From NCBI GenBank assembly GCA_018261935.1, contig JAGTRP010000010.1, positions 1-64,000 of the forward strand: a stretch of 64,000 nucleotides of DNA. Reading direction: 5' to 3'. Under the pieces are notes generated by a model that was not told the origin of the DNA, did not search any database, and saw only the letters and a list, made by a program, of their open reading frames with translations. Position 1 is the stretch's first letter; the number at the start of each line of letters is the position of its first letter. A program made the position numbers and the translations under genes. Positions 52,921 to 62,703 of this stretch are shown piece after piece. The stretch comes from Rhodocyclaceae bacterium (GTDB lineage: Bacteria; Pseudomonadota; Gammaproteobacteria; Burkholderiales; Rhodocyclaceae).

Positions 52921-53766
52921 TCAGTCTCCCTGGCTTTCCAGGGTGAATTTCGCGCCGCTCTCCTGGCCCAGCGCTTCCGTCAGCCAGGGCAGGGTGTCCT
53001 GCAGGGTGGCGGCCAGGGTCCAGGGCGGATTGATGATGAACATGCCGCTCCCGTACATGCCGAAGCCTTCCTTGGGCGGCCTGCCCACCGACAGGGTGGC
53101 GTGGAGCCAGTTCTTGGCCGGCAGGGCCTTCAGCCTGTCCGGCAGCTGGCGGGACTCCGGCTTGGCCAGCTGCGGATACCAGACGGCATAGGTGCCGGTG
53201 GCGAAGCGCTTGAGGGCTTCAGTGAGGCCGTTGCGGACATCGGTGTAGTCGCTGCGCAACTCGTAGGAGGGGTCGATGAGCACCATCGCCCGGCGGGGCG
53301 GAGGCGGCAGGACGGCCTTGAGGCCGGCGAAGCCGTCGGCGGCGGTGGCAGCGACCTGGCGGCCGGCGCCCTTGAAAGCCTCCTGCAGCAGCCTGACATC
53401 GCTCGAATGCAACTCGAATAGCCGCAGGCGATCCTGGGGCCGCAGGAGCTTCCAGGCCAGCCAGGGGGAACCGGGATAGTGCCGGAGCTTGCCGTCCGGG
53501 TTGAGGGCGCGCACCAGGTCCACGTAATCGGCTACGGCGGGAGGCAGGTCCGGGCGCTGCCAGAGCCGGCCAATGCCGTCCCGGTACTCGCCCAGCTTGC
53601 TGGCGTGGGCGCTCTCCAGGGCGTAGCGGCCGGCGCCGGCGTGGGTATCCACGTACCAGAAGGGCGCCTCCTTCTGCTCGAAGTAGCGGCAGATCTGGAC
53701 GAGGATGAGGTGTTTGAGCACATCGGCATGGTTGCCGGCGTGGAAGGCGTGACGATAACTGAGCAT
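52921..53766 (-). CDS. rlmJ: 23S rRNA m6A2030 methyltransferase RlmJ
   Basis: 281 residues, usual length. N-terminal MLSYRHAFHAGNHADVLKH is diagnostic. SAM-binding DTHAGAGRY and the catalytic segment LIDPSYE at about 164-169. Most relatives have DPPYE, so the second Pro is replaced by Ser. No frame problems. Confidence 0.93.
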   Translation of the reverse strand: MLSYRHAFHAGNHADVLKHLILVQICRYFEQKEAPFWYVDTHAGAGRYALESAHASKLGEYRDGIGRLWQRPDLPPAVADYVDLVRALNPDGKLRHYPGSPWLAWKLLRPQDRLRLFELHSSDVRLLQEAFKGAGRQVAATAADGFAGLKAVLPPPPRRAMVLIDPSYELRSDYTDVRNGLTEALKRFATGTYAVWYPQLAKPESRQLPDRLKALPAKNWLHATLSVGRPPKEGFGMYGSGMFIINPPWTLAATLQDTLPWLTEALGQESGAKFTLESQGD

Positions 53767-53969
53767 GGCGCGCAGTATACGTCCCCCGATGGCCGTCGCG
53801 GCAGCTGTTTTGGAAGTCCGCCCCGCTTCGGGGAGCGGCGGTTTCCCGGGGGGCTTTTATGGGGCCGTTGGTCGTCGCAGGGGAAAACGGGCACCGATAA
53901 GAGTAGAATTATGCCCCCCTAGTCATCCGCCAATCGGGCGGAGCTCCAATAGATTCGGGAGGACATTCC

Positions 53970-55619
53970 TTGGAAGCCACGCTAGCCCCCGCAGTACCTG
54001 ATTTTTTTGACCGTCAGCGCACGATCGCCAAGCCCGGCTTCAATCGCTGGCTGGTTCCCCCGGCAGCCCTGGCCATCCATCTCTGTATCGGCATGGCCTA
54101 TGGCTTTTCCGTCTTCTGGCTACCCCTGTCCCGGGCCCTCGGCATTACCAAGTCGATCGAGTGCGCCAAGGACATGGGCTTTTTCGAGCAGGTATTCAGC
54201 ACCAGTTGTGACTGGAAGATTTCCATGCTGGGCTGGATGTATACGATGTTCTTCGTTTTCCTGGGCTCCTCCGCCGCCATCTGGGGCGGCTGGCTGGAGA
54301 AGGCGGGGCCGCGCAAGGCCGGGGTGGTTTCGGCCTTCTGCTGGTGCGGCGGGCTGGTGATCTCCGCCCTGGGCGTCCATCTGCACCAGATCTGGATGCT
54401 CTGGCTCGGTTCCGGCGTCATCGGTGGCATCGGCCTGGGCCTGGGTTACATTTCCCCGGTGTCGACCCTCATCAAGTGGTTCCCGGACCGGCGCGGCATG
54501 GCGACCGGAATGGCCATCATGGGGTTCGGCGGCGGCGCGATGATCGGCGCCCCCTTGGCCGACAAATTGATGAAGTATTTCGCGACGCCGACGTCGGTCG
54601 GGGTCGTGGAGACCTTCCTTGCGCTGGCTGCCATTTATTTTGTCTTCATGATGGCGGGGGCGCTGGGCTATCGGGTGCCGGCCGAAAACTGGAAGCCGGC
54701 GGGTTGGGTGCCACCGGCCAAGGCCAAGAGCTCGATGATCACCGACAACCACGTGCATCTCGATGTGGCCTGGAAAACGCGCCAGTTCTGGCTGATCTGG
54801 GCCGTGCTCTGCCTCAACGTGACCGCCGGCATCGGCATCATCGGCATGGCCTCGCCGATGCTGCAGGAGGTTTTCGCCGGCCGGCTGATCGGCATCGACG
54901 TCGCCTTCAACGACCTCGACGCTGCTCAGAAGGGCGCCATCGCCGCCGTCGCCGCCGGCTTCACCGGCCTGCTGTCGCTGTTCAACATCGGCGGTCGCTT
55001 CTTCTGGGCCTCCCTCTCCGACCGGATCGGGCGCAAGGCAACCTATGTCACCTTCTTCCTGCTCGGCTTTGCGCTCTATGCGGCCATTCCGTCCTTGGCC
55101 CAGGCTGGTAGCTTGGCGCTCTTCGTCGCCTTTTTCTGCATCATCCTTTCGATGTATGGCGGCGGCTTCGCTACCGTGCCGGCTTATCTGGCGGACATGT
55201 TCGGCACCCGCTTCGTCGGCGCCATCCATGGCCGCCTGCTGACCGCCTGGGCGGCTGCCGGCATCTTCGGTCCGGTATTGGTGAACTACCTGCGCGAGTA
55301 CCAGCTCGACCACGGCGTCGCCCGGGCCGATGCCTACACCATCACCATGTACCTTCTGTCCGGCCTGCTGCTGGTCGGTTTTGTCTGCAACTGGCTGATC
55401 CGGCAGGTTTCCGAAGAACATCACATGACCCAGGAAGAATTGTCGGAAGAAAAGAAGGGCGCCGACGATACCCATCAGCACTTCGTCGAGGATGTCTCCG
55501 CGCTGGCCAGCGAAGTCCGTCACTCGTGGGCTGTCTTCCTGGCTTGGCTGGCCGTCTGGATTCCGCTCGGCTGGGGAGGCTGGATGACGGTCCAGAAAAC
55601 CGTCGTGCTTTTCAGGTAA
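53970..55619 (+). CDS. OFA-family MFS transporter with fused small-subunit-like C-terminus
   Basis: 549 residues. Twelve membrane helices in two halves, with OFA (oxalate/formate antiporter) features such as GIGLGLGYISPVSTLIKWFPDRRGMATG. A cytoplasmic linker and then a 13th hydrophobic stretch (AWLAVWIPLGWGGWMTVQKTVVLF) follow; this tail resembles the separate MFS small subunit of such carriers. TTG start with a strong AGGA ribosome site. Substrate unknown; a monocarboxylate or dicarboxylate is likely. Confidence 0.9.
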   Translation: MEATLAPAVPDFFDRQRTIAKPGFNRWLVPPAALAIHLCIGMAYGFSVFWLPLSRALGITKSIECAKDMGFFEQVFSTSCDWKISMLGWMYTMFFVFLGSSAAIWGGWLEKAGPRKAGVVSAFCWCGGLVISALGVHLHQIWMLWLGSGVIGGIGLGLGYISPVSTLIKWFPDRRGMATGMAIMGFGGGAMIGAPLADKLMKYFATPTSVGVVETFLALAAIYFVFMMAGALGYRVPAENWKPAGWVPPAKAKSSMITDNHVHLDVAWKTRQFWLIWAVLCLNVTAGIGIIGMASPMLQEVFAGRLIGIDVAFNDLDAAQKGAIAAVAAGFTGLLSLFNIGGRFFWASLSDRIGRKATYVTFFLLGFALYAAIPSLAQAGSLALFVAFFCIILSMYGGGFATVPAYLADMFGTRFVGAIHGRLLTAWAAAGIFGPVLVNYLREYQLDHGVARADAYTITMYLLSGLLLVGFVCNWLIRQVSEEHHMTQEELSEEKKGADDTHQHFVEDVSALASEVRHSWAVFLAWLAVWIPLGWGGWMTVQKTVVLFR

Positions 55620-55717
55620 GACCGCCATGCCGCTTCCGCGCCTGGCCATGGCGCGGGGGCGGCGGGCGGAACGAAAACGGTTATGCTAATGCCGGTTTCC
55701 AACTAGCGAGAACCGGC

Positions 55718-56080
55718 GTGCCTTTCTTCGACACTTTTTCGGAAACCCTTTTGCTGATTGCGGCCGTTGCCGCCGTCTGGTTCTGGGCGGATAGCCTCAA
55801 GGCCCGGGAAATCGCCGTCCGTGCCGCCGCCGGGGCCTGCGCCGAGGAAGGGCTGCAATTCCTCGACGAGACCGCCGCCGTCCGCTCCCTGCGCCTGGCC
55901 CGGGACGACGAGGGCCGGCTGCGGCTGCGCCGCATCTACGGCTTCGAATTCTCCGACACCGGCGATAACCGCCGCGTCGGCAGCCTTGCACTCCTTGGCC
56001 AGGAAGTCGAATGGCTCAACCTGCGGCCGCAACTCTACCTAGTGCCCAAGGCATCCAATAACCATGAAACCAAGCATTGA
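55718..56080 (+). CDS. DUF3301 membrane-anchored protein
   Basis: 120 residues from a GTG at 55718. One N-terminal helix (TLLLIAAVAAVWFWAD) and a cytoplasmic domain with the family pattern AREIAVRAAAGACAEEGLQFLDETAAV and RRIYGFEFSDTGDNR. Function unknown. Overlaps the mutarotase gene by 17 bases. Confidence 0.85.
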   Translation: MPFFDTFSETLLLIAAVAAVWFWADSLKAREIAVRAAAGACAEEGLQFLDETAAVRSLRLARDDEGRLRLRRIYGFEFSDTGDNRRVGSLALLGQEVEWLNLRPQLYLVPKASNNHETKH

Positions 56081-56912
56081 AACCATCGATTTCCACGGCC
56101 TCGAAGCCCTCCGGCTGACGGCCCCCCGCGGGGCCAGCGCCGTCGTCGGCAAGCTGGGCGGCCAGGTGCTGTCCTGGACCACCCGGGACGGGCGGGAGCG
56201 CCTGTTCCTCAGCGAGCGGGCCCGTTTCGACGGCAGCGTCCCCATCCGCGGCGGCATCCCGGTATGCTTTCCGCAGTTCTCCAGCCTCGGCAGCCTGCCC
56301 AAGCACGGCTTCCTACGTACCCGGCAGTGGCAGGTCAGCGGCCAGTCCAGTGACGACGGCTACACCCTGCTCAGCCTCGAGACCACCGACGACGAAAGCA
56401 CCCGGGCCCTCTGGCCCCATGCCTTTCGGGCCGAGGTGACGGTGGTCCTGGAGGAGGACCGGCTCGATGTAGAACTGAGCATCGACAACCTGGGGCCGGA
56501 GCCCTTCTCCTTCACCGGCGCCCTCCATACCTACCTGCGGGTGGTCGAGGTCGAGGACATCGCCCTGGCCGGGCTTTACGGCTTCGCCTACCGGGACGCC
56601 GCCGACGGCGACAGGATCAGGAAGGAAAACAGCCCGGAACTGATCGTCGAGGGGGAAATCGACCGGGGCTACCACAATGCCAACCGGCCGCTGCTGCTGC
56701 AGGCGGGCAACCTGAGCCTGGGCATCCACCAGGAGGGCTTTCCCGACGTGGTGCTGTGGAATCCCTGGGTCGATCTCTGCGCCCGGCTGCCGGACATGGC
56801 GCCCACCGGCTTTCGCCACATGCTCTGCGTCGAAGCCGCCGCCGCGCGCCAGCCGGTGACCTTGGCGGCGGGGGAAAACTGGTCCGGTCGGCAAAGCCTG
56901 GTGGCCCTATGA
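56064..56912 (+). CDS. D-hexose-6-phosphate mutarotase
   Basis: Aldose-1-epimerase-like YeaD family, 282 residues, interconverting alpha and beta glucose-6-phosphate. Family motifs: RGGIPVCFPQF near 71-81, LPKHGFLRT (His), FSFTGALHTYLRV and the C-terminal WNPWVD (catalytic-site region). Cytoplasmic. Confidence 0.92.
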   Translation: MKPSIETIDFHGLEALRLTAPRGASAVVGKLGGQVLSWTTRDGRERLFLSERARFDGSVPIRGGIPVCFPQFSSLGSLPKHGFLRTRQWQVSGQSSDDGYTLLSLETTDDESTRALWPHAFRAEVTVVLEEDRLDVELSIDNLGPEPFSFTGALHTYLRVVEVEDIALAGLYGFAYRDAADGDRIRKENSPELIVEGEIDRGYHNANRPLLLQAGNLSLGIHQEGFPDVVLWNPWVDLCARLPDMAPTGFRHMLCVEAAAARQPVTLAAGENWSGRQSLVAL

Positions 56913-57005
56913 CCCGCCGTTGACGCCGGTCATGCCCTGAAAGGGCATTCCTGTGGGAAAATACCTCTGCAGAAAATAGGGTTAATACCTGAAGGGAGTG
57001 GGGCG

Positions 57006-58157
57006 ATGGACAAGCAGACGATGCGCTATTTTCCGAACCTGGATGGAAATGCCATCGAAGGCCTGGTCGAGCAATGGAAAAAGGCCTTTCCGGCCATGGG
57101 CGTGATGGCCCTTCTGCCGGAAGCGGAAAAGGAAGCGGTCGGCAAGCTGCAGGGCGTCTTTTCCCGACAGGGGGTGCCCCTGGTGGGGGCCATCTTCCCC
57201 GCCCTGGTGGCCGGCGAGGAATTCCGGACCAATGGCGTCTGGCTCCTGCGCTTCGAGCGCATGCCCTACGCCGCGCTCTATGATGAGCTGCCCCAGGCCG
57301 GCATCAGCGCCGCCGAGGTGGCTGAGCGCATCGCCGAGGGGGTGCGCGGGGAACTGGACGATACGCCCGATGCCACGCTCTTCCTCCTTTTCGACGCCCA
57401 GGTGCCCAACATCGGCACTCTCCTCGACGAGCTCTACCTGCATTTGGCCAACCGGGTGCACTACCTGGGAGCCAATGCCGGCAGCGAAACCTTCCAGCCC
57501 ATGCCCTGCCTCTTCGACAACGATCGCGTGGTGGGCAACGGCGTCCTGGCGATGCTCCTGCAGCCCCATCGGGGCGGCATCCTGGAGCACGGCTATGGCG
57601 CCCCGGAGGAGATGATCTATGCCACCTCCACCGAAGGCAACCGCATTGTCCACATCGACTGGCGGCCGGCCTTCGAGGTCTATCGGGAACTGATGCAGAA
57701 GCAGTACGGGGTGGAGATCACCCGGGACAACTTCTACAACTATGCCGTCCATTTTCCCTTCGGCATCGTCCGGGCCAACCATAGCGTCCTGGTGAGGATT
57801 CCGGTGATGCTGGGCGAGGACGGCTCCCTTTTCTGCGTCGGGGAGGTGCCGCCCAATTCGCTGCTGACCTTGCTGGAAGCCCCATCCGTCGATTCCACCC
57901 ATACCCAGGAAGCACTGAACCGGGGATTGGTGGGCCTGAACGGCGATATTGCCGGCCGGGAACTGCTGCTTTTCTACTGCGCCGGCCGCAACATGCACCT
58001 GGGGAACGCCGCGGCGACCCATGAGCTGGCCGGGCTGGTGCGCCTCACCGGGGTGTCCCGGCTGGCGGGCGCCAAATCCCTGGGCGAGATCGGGCCTTCC
58101 ACCGTCGGCGGATACCCGCTCTTCCACAACGCCACCCTGGTGGCAACGTGCCTCTAG
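57006..58157 (+). CDS. FIST-domain sensory protein
   Basis: 383-residue cytoplasmic FIST_N-FIST_C protein, a family proposed to sense small ligands such as amino acids. FIST_N spans about 30-200 (LFLLFDAQVPNIGTLLDEL, HYLGANAGSETF) and FIST_C about 215-360. Its stop overlaps the start of the PAS-GGDEF-EAL gene, so the two are coupled and it probably provides the input to that protein. Confidence 0.88.
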   Translation: MDKQTMRYFPNLDGNAIEGLVEQWKKAFPAMGVMALLPEAEKEAVGKLQGVFSRQGVPLVGAIFPALVAGEEFRTNGVWLLRFERMPYAALYDELPQAGISAAEVAERIAEGVRGELDDTPDATLFLLFDAQVPNIGTLLDELYLHLANRVHYLGANAGSETFQPMPCLFDNDRVVGNGVLAMLLQPHRGGILEHGYGAPEEMIYATSTEGNRIVHIDWRPAFEVYRELMQKQYGVEITRDNFYNYAVHFPFGIVRANHSVLVRIPVMLGEDGSLFCVGEVPPNSLLTLLEAPSVDSTHTQEALNRGLVGLNGDIAGRELLLFYCAGRNMHLGNAAATHELAGLVRLTGVSRLAGAKSLGEIGPSTVGGYPLFHNATLVATCL

Positions 58158-60388
58158 GCAGACCCGGCGGCCAGTACGACGGGATCCTGCCCGTCCTCTA
58201 CGACCTCGCCCTCGTCATCGGCGGCGAGGTGAGCCTGAAGCCTCTGCTCACCCGTTGCCTGCAGCGCCTCCTCTACTACACTTCCTTTCCCGCCGGTTTC
58301 GTCTGCCTCGACCCGCTTACGGCCGGGGGCGCCCCCTGGGTGGAGACCCGGATCGACGTTGCCGTCGGCGACTACAACCTGGTGGAGCTGATGGGCCGGG
58401 AGGTCCGCCTGCCGGCGGCCCTGCTGGGCCCCGGGGCGGCCACCGATGGCAATGCGGCCGACTTGCTGTCCCAGCTGCCCATACCGGCGGGGCGCTACAG
58501 CAGCTTCCTGCGCCTGCCCATCGACGGGCGGGGAGTCATCGTCCTCCTGGCCCCCCAACTCCCCGAGACCGAACTGCCGGTCACCCGCATGTTCACCCCG
58601 GTCATGGCCCATCTCGCCAAGGCCATCCTGCTTTGCCGCAATTACGACAGCTACACCGGCGGCCTCATCGCCGAGCGCGACGATCTGGCGGAAAAGCAGC
58701 ACCTGGCGGCCAAGATGTTCGAGAGCAGCTATGCGGGCATGGTCATTACCGATCCCGATGGCAACATCCTCTCGGTGAACGGGGCCTTCACCCGCATCAC
58801 GGGCTACTCGCCGGAGGAGGCCCTGGGCAAGAACCCGCGCATCCTGGCTTCGGGCCGCCACGATCAGGAATACTTCCGGCTGATGTGGCATGAGATCCTG
58901 ACCAACGACCAGTGGGTCGGGGAGATCTGGAACCGGCGCAAGAACGGGGAAATCTATCCGGAATGGCTCCTCATCGGCGCCGTGCGGGATGGCGCCGGCA
59001 AGCTCACCAACTTCATGGGCATTTTCTCGGACATCAGCGATCAGAAGGCGGCCGAGGCCCATATCGAATACCTGGTGAACCACGATTCCCTCACTGGGCT
59101 CCCCAACCGGGCCCTGCTGCGGGACCGGACCGAACATGCCATCGCCGCCGCCGCCCGGGAACAGAGGGAAGTCGCCCTGCTGTACGTGGATATCGACAAC
59201 TTCAAGATGATCAACGATTCCCTCGGGCACGCCCAGGGCGACGAGCTCCTGAAGGCGGTGGCCGATAGGCTGCGGGGCTGTATCCGGGAAATGGATACGG
59301 TCAGCCGCCAGGGGTCCGACGAGTTCCTGGTCCTCCTGACCGAACTGGACGACGGCAGCAATGCCGCCCTGGCTGCGGCCAAGATCCTGGCGAGCCTGGC
59401 CGCCCCGGTCCAGTTGGGCGACACCGCCCTCAACCTCTCGGCCACCATCGGCATCAGCCTTTGCCCCGGCGACGGCAAGGATTTCGACAGCCTCCTCAAG
59501 AACGCCGACACGGCCTTGCGCTACGGCAAGGAATTCGAGCGGGGCAGCTACCGGTTCTTCACCGACACCATGAACCAGGGGGTACGGGAGCGCTTCTTCC
59601 TGGAAAGCCGCCTGCACGGCGCCCTGGAGCGCCGGGAATTCGTGCTCCACTTCCAGCCCCTGGTGGATTTCCAGAGCGGCAGGATCGCCGGCGCCGAATC
59701 CCTGATCCGCTGGAACAGCGCCGAAATGGGCCTGATTTCGCCGGCTCGGTTCATTCCGGTGGCGGAGCAGACCGGGGCCATCGTCGCCATCGGCGCCTGG
59801 GTCCTCGGGGAAGCCTGTCGCCAGCTGGCGGCCTGGCGGGCGGCGGGGCTGCCCATCGAGCTCATCGCGGTGAACCTGTCGGCGGTGCAATTCACCCGCG
59901 GCCAGATCGTCGACACCGTGCGCCAGGCTCTGGCCGACAGCGGCCTGCCGCCGGCCTGCCTGGAACTGGAGATCACGGAATCCATCCTCATCCACGACAC
60001 CGAGCAGACCCTGGCCACCGTGCGTTCCCTCAAGGCCCTGGGGGTGCGGCTCTCCCTGGACGATTTCGGCACCGGCTACTCCAGCCTTTCCTACCTGACC
60101 CGCTTCCCGGTGGACAAGCTCAAGATCGACCAGTCCTTCACCCGCGAGCTGGGCACAAGCAAGGAAGCCGCCAAGATTGTCCGCACCATGATCGGCCTCG
60201 GCCGCAGCCTGGGGCTGGAAACGATCGCCGAGGGCATCGAGACGGCGGAGCAGAAGGGCATGCTGCAGCGCTGGGGCTGCACCCAGGCCCAGGGCTACTA
60301 CTACAGCCGGCCGGTGCCGGCCGAGGAATTCGTCCGTCTCTTCGACGCCGAGGGCGAGGCGAGGCCGGCAACCACCACGGTGCTATGA
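58148..60388 (+). CDS. PAS-GGDEF-EAL c-di-GMP signalling protein
   Basis: 746 residues, GTG start overlapping the FIST stop. Region 1-185 is sensor-like without clear identity; PAS about 185-310; GGDEF about 315-480; EAL about 490-735. The cyclase signature is GSDEF (first Gly kept, second Ser), with REMD inhibitory site, so cyclase activity is doubtful. The EAL reads ESL, but the catalytic Glu, [29 protein letters not shown] and AEGIET are kept. Probable phosphodiesterase. Confidence 0.92.
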   Translation: MPLGRPGGQYDGILPVLYDLALVIGGEVSLKPLLTRCLQRLLYYTSFPAGFVCLDPLTAGGAPWVETRIDVAVGDYNLVELMGREVRLPAALLGPGAATDGNAADLLSQLPIPAGRYSSFLRLPIDGRGVIVLLAPQLPETELPVTRMFTPVMAHLAKAILLCRNYDSYTGGLIAERDDLAEKQHLAAKMFESSYAGMVITDPDGNILSVNGAFTRITGYSPEEALGKNPRILASGRHDQEYFRLMWHEILTNDQWVGEIWNRRKNGEIYPEWLLIGAVRDGAGKLTNFMGIFSDISDQKAAEAHIEYLVNHDSLTGLPNRALLRDRTEHAIAAAAREQREVALLYVDIDNFKMINDSLGHAQGDELLKAVADRLRGCIREMDTVSRQGSDEFLVLLTELDDGSNAALAAAKILASLAAPVQLGDTALNLSATIGISLCPGDGKDFDSLLKNADTALRYGKEFERGSYRFFTDTMNQGVRERFFLESRLHGALERREFVLHFQPLVDFQSGRIAGAESLIRWNSAEMGLISPARFIPVAEQTGAIVAIGAWVLGEACRQLAAWRAAGLPIELIAVNLSAVQFTRGQIVDTVRQALADSGLPPACLELEITESILIHDTEQTLATVRSLKALGVRLSLDDFGTGYSSLSYLTRFPVDKLKIDQSFTRELGTSKEAAKIVRTMIGLGRSLGLETIAEGIETAEQKGMLQRWGCTQAQGYYYSRPVPAEEFVRLFDAEGEARPATTTVL

Positions 60389-60416
60389 TGCGCGCCTTTC
60401 TATAGCGGAGATATCC

Positions 60417-61616
60417 ATGAAACTCGGAACCCCCCTTTCTCCTTCCGCCGTGCGGGTCATGCTGCTGGGCTCAGGCGAACTCGGCAAGGAAGTGGTCATT
60501 GCCCTCCAGCGCCTGGGGGTCGAGGTCATTGCCGTGGATCGCTACCCGAACGCCCCCGGCCACCAGGTTGCCCACCGCGCCCACGTCATCCCCATGACCG
60601 ACGGCGCCGCCCTGCGGGCCCTCATCGAACAGGAGCGGCCCCACCTGGTGGTGCCGGAAATCGAGGCCATCGCCACCGACACCCTGCTGGAAATCGAAAC
60701 CGAGGGCCTGGCCGAGGTGATTCCCACCGCCCGGGCCGCCAAGCTGACCATGAACCGGGAAGGCATCCGCCGCCTTGCTGCCGAGGAGCTGGGCCTGCCG
60801 ACTTCTCCCTACAAGTTCGCGGACTCCCTGGCCGAATTGCAGGCCGCGATCGATGGCGGCATCGGCTACCCCTGCGTGGTGAAGCCCGTCATGTCGTCTT
60901 CCGGTAAGGGCCAGTCCACCGTCAAGGGACCTGAAGACGTGGCCAAGGCCTGGGACTACGCCGCCGCCGGCGGCCGGGTGAACCAGGGCCGGGTCATCGT
61001 CGAAGGCTTCGTCGATTTCGACTACGAGATCACCCAGCTCACCGTCCGAGCCTGCGACGCCAGCGGCTCGGTCCAGACCTATTTCTGCGAGCCCATCGGC
61101 CATGTCCAGGTGGGCGGCGACTACGTGGAATCCTGGCAGCCCCAGCCCATGAGCCCGGCCGCTCTGGCCAAATCCCGGGAGATCGCCGCCGCCGTCACCG
61201 GCAACCTGGGCGGGCGGGGCATCTTCGGGGTCGAACTCTTCATCAAGGGCGACCAGGTCTGGTTCTCCGAAGTGAGCCCCCGGCCCCACGACACCGGCCT
61301 GGTGACCCTCTGCTCCCAGCGCTTCTCCGAATTCGAACTCCACGCCCGGGCCATCCTCGGCCTGCCGGTGGATACCGCCCTGCGGGAGCCCGGCGCCTCG
61401 GCGGTCATCTACGGCGGCATGGAAGCTGCCGGTGTCGCCTTCGAGGGCGTCGCCGAAGCCCTCGCCGTGCCCCGTACCGACCTGCGCCTCTTCGGCAAGC
61501 CCGAGGCTTTCAAGAAGCGGCGCATGGGGGTGGCCGTGTCCAATGGGGCTAGCGTCGAGGAGGCCCGGGAGCTGGCCAAGCTGGCGGCGGGGAAGGTGAG
61601 GGTAGTGGCGGGTTGA
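60417..61616 (+). CDS. purT: Formate-dependent phosphoribosylglycinamide formyltransferase
   Basis: ATP-grasp enzyme of purine synthesis using formate; 399 residues. N-terminal PreATP-grasp [20 protein letters not shown], glycinamide-contact region, ATP-grasp with [16 protein letters not shown] and [14 protein letters not shown]. Complete. Confidence 0.97.
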   Translation: MKLGTPLSPSAVRVMLLGSGELGKEVVIALQRLGVEVIAVDRYPNAPGHQVAHRAHVIPMTDGAALRALIEQERPHLVVPEIEAIATDTLLEIETEGLAEVIPTARAAKLTMNREGIRRLAAEELGLPTSPYKFADSLAELQAAIDGGIGYPCVVKPVMSSSGKGQSTVKGPEDVAKAWDYAAAGGRVNQGRVIVEGFVDFDYEITQLTVRACDASGSVQTYFCEPIGHVQVGGDYVESWQPQPMSPAALAKSREIAAAVTGNLGGRGIFGVELFIKGDQVWFSEVSPRPHDTGLVTLCSQRFSEFELHARAILGLPVDTALREPGASAVIYGGMEAAGVAFEGVAEALAVPRTDLRLFGKPEAFKKRRMGVAVSNGASVEEARELAKLAAGKVRVVAG

Positions 61617-61808
61617 TTGGTCGCGTCCAGCCGGCTGGACGCCCTCAGTGTTGGATTGGGCCGAGCGGACACGGGATTGTGTTTGTTATGGCCCAACATC
61701 CGACCTCCAGCCGGGCTGCAAGCGCCCCTGAGGGGAAACCGCCTGCGCCCGGTGTTATTGTTTTTCAATCAATGGCTTGTGAAGCGATTTCCGGTGCGCG
61801 CCGGGAGT

Positions 61809-61824
61809 TGGCACATCTCCTGCG
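61809..61824 (+). promoter_or_regulatory. Candidate sigma-54 promoter of the double-glycine peptide gene
   Basis: TGGCAC-N7-TGC (TGGCACATCTCCTGC) has the GG-N10-GC spacing of sigma-54 promoters, with only the T before TGC replaced by C. The predicted start lies about 60 bases before the peptide start codon. The 280-base gap 61617-61896 shows no other gene. No enhancer-binding protein site was identified. Confidence 0.45.
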
Positions 61825-61896
61825 ATGAGTCTCGGCAAGGAAGGGCAGCGACTGCCCGATCCGAATCCGTACCACTCATCTTTCTGGAGAATTGCA

Positions 61897-62085
61897 ATGA
61901 AGACACTGACCATCAAAGACCTGCCTCTCAACGAGGAACTGGAATCCGAGGCGCTGGCCGCCGTGAGCGGCGGCATGGGAAGGACGCCTCAGCAGATACT
62001 TGCCTGGGAAATCTCGGGCAAGCCGGCGACATGGCAAGGCCTGGTCCTCAATGATCAGAACCGGCTCGAGCTGCCGGTCATCTGA
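61897..62085 (+). CDS. Double-glycine-leader peptide, bacteriocin-like
   Basis: 62-residue peptide. Leader MKTLTIKDLPLNEELESEAL followed by AAVSGG (Gly-Gly at 25-26), the form recognised by C39-peptidase ABC exporters. The predicted mature part is 36 residues, MGRTPQQILAWEISGKPATW and onwards, lacking Cys, so no disulfide or lanthionine. Good ribosome site (GGAG, 8 bases). No transporter or modification enzyme is in the window. It is preceded by a sigma-54-like promoter and followed by an inverted-repeat element and a small membrane protein. Function unknown; possible secreted microcin or signal. Confidence 0.75.
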   Translation: MKTLTIKDLPLNEELESEALAAVSGGMGRTPQQILAWEISGKPATWQGLVLNDQNRLELPVI

Positions 62086-62097
62086 TTCCCGAGTCCT

Positions 62098-62256
62098 GGG
62101 GTCAGGTCTTGCATTCCAGCATCACCGATAGCCTATCGCCGCGATCCCTGCCGCCCCCTTCGTTTGCAGCGCCATGACGCCAAATGATCGAGCCAGGAAT
62201 GGGCAGGGGAGGGCATGTTGTCGTTCCGGAAATGCTGCAATGCAAGCCCTGACCCC
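62098..62256. repeat. Short inverted-repeat element (MITE/REP-like)
   Basis: About 159 bp bounded by imperfect inverted ends: GGGGTCAGGTCTTGCATT at the left and the complement of AATGCAAGCCCTGACCCC at the right (26 of about 29 bases alike over a longer stretch). It has no coding content. Similar GGGGTCAGG ends occur with transposase-associated REP-like elements, by general resemblance. It separates the double-glycine peptide from the membrane protein. Confidence 0.7.
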
Positions 62257-62296
62257 GTCATTTCGATCTTTGCGTCAGCCGCTATGTCTCAGCCAG

Positions 62297-62503
62297 ATGG
62301 ACCAAACGCTTTCCATTGCCATCCTGGTCGGTTTCGTAGTTGCTTCGCCGTGGCTTCTGCTCTTCTTCTACCGGGCGACGATCCCGCCCGGCATGCTATG
62401 GGCAGCCATACTGTGCCAGTTTTTCCTGCCAATCATCGGCTGGGCCATTGCCCTGTACGTCGCGCTCAGGGACTGGGACTTCCCGCCGCCGCCTGACAGC
62501 TGA
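62297..62503 (+). CDS. Small two-helix membrane protein, possible immunity-like
   Basis: 68 residues from the ATG at 62297. Two hydrophobic helices (LSIAILVGFVVASPWLLLFF and LWAAILCQFFLPIIGWAIAL) around a short loop, ending DWDFPPPPDS. The second helix weakly resembles superinfection-immunity proteins. Located downstream of the double-glycine peptide, it could be an immunity protein, but this is speculative. No further gene is seen in 62504-62703. Confidence 0.5.
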   Translation: MDQTLSIAILVGFVVASPWLLLFFYRATIPPGMLWAAILCQFFLPIIGWAIALYVALRDWDFPPPPDS

Positions 62504-62703
62504 TCCGGGAAAACTCCGTTGCCATAGGTAGAGCGTTCGTTGCATCGGCCTCAAGGCCCTGAGGGTTTCGCTCGCCTGTTGTGCCAGTCGGCGACAATGG
62601 CTCCAATTCAAATGACACGGGTAGTGTTGCGGCCATGTTCAAGTCCGGCGGGCGAAGGCGGGGGCGGTATAATTACGCCCTTTCCGCTTTTCCTTCTCCC
62701 GCC

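Noticed and set aside
62098-62114. GG-N10-GC sigma-54-like sequence upstream of the small membrane protein
   Set aside because: It coincides with the end of the inverted-repeat element and matches the consensus poorly outside GG and GC.
62636-62660. GTTCAAGTCC motif resembling a tRNA T-loop
   Set aside because: No acceptor stem, D-arm or anticodon arm can be folded around it.
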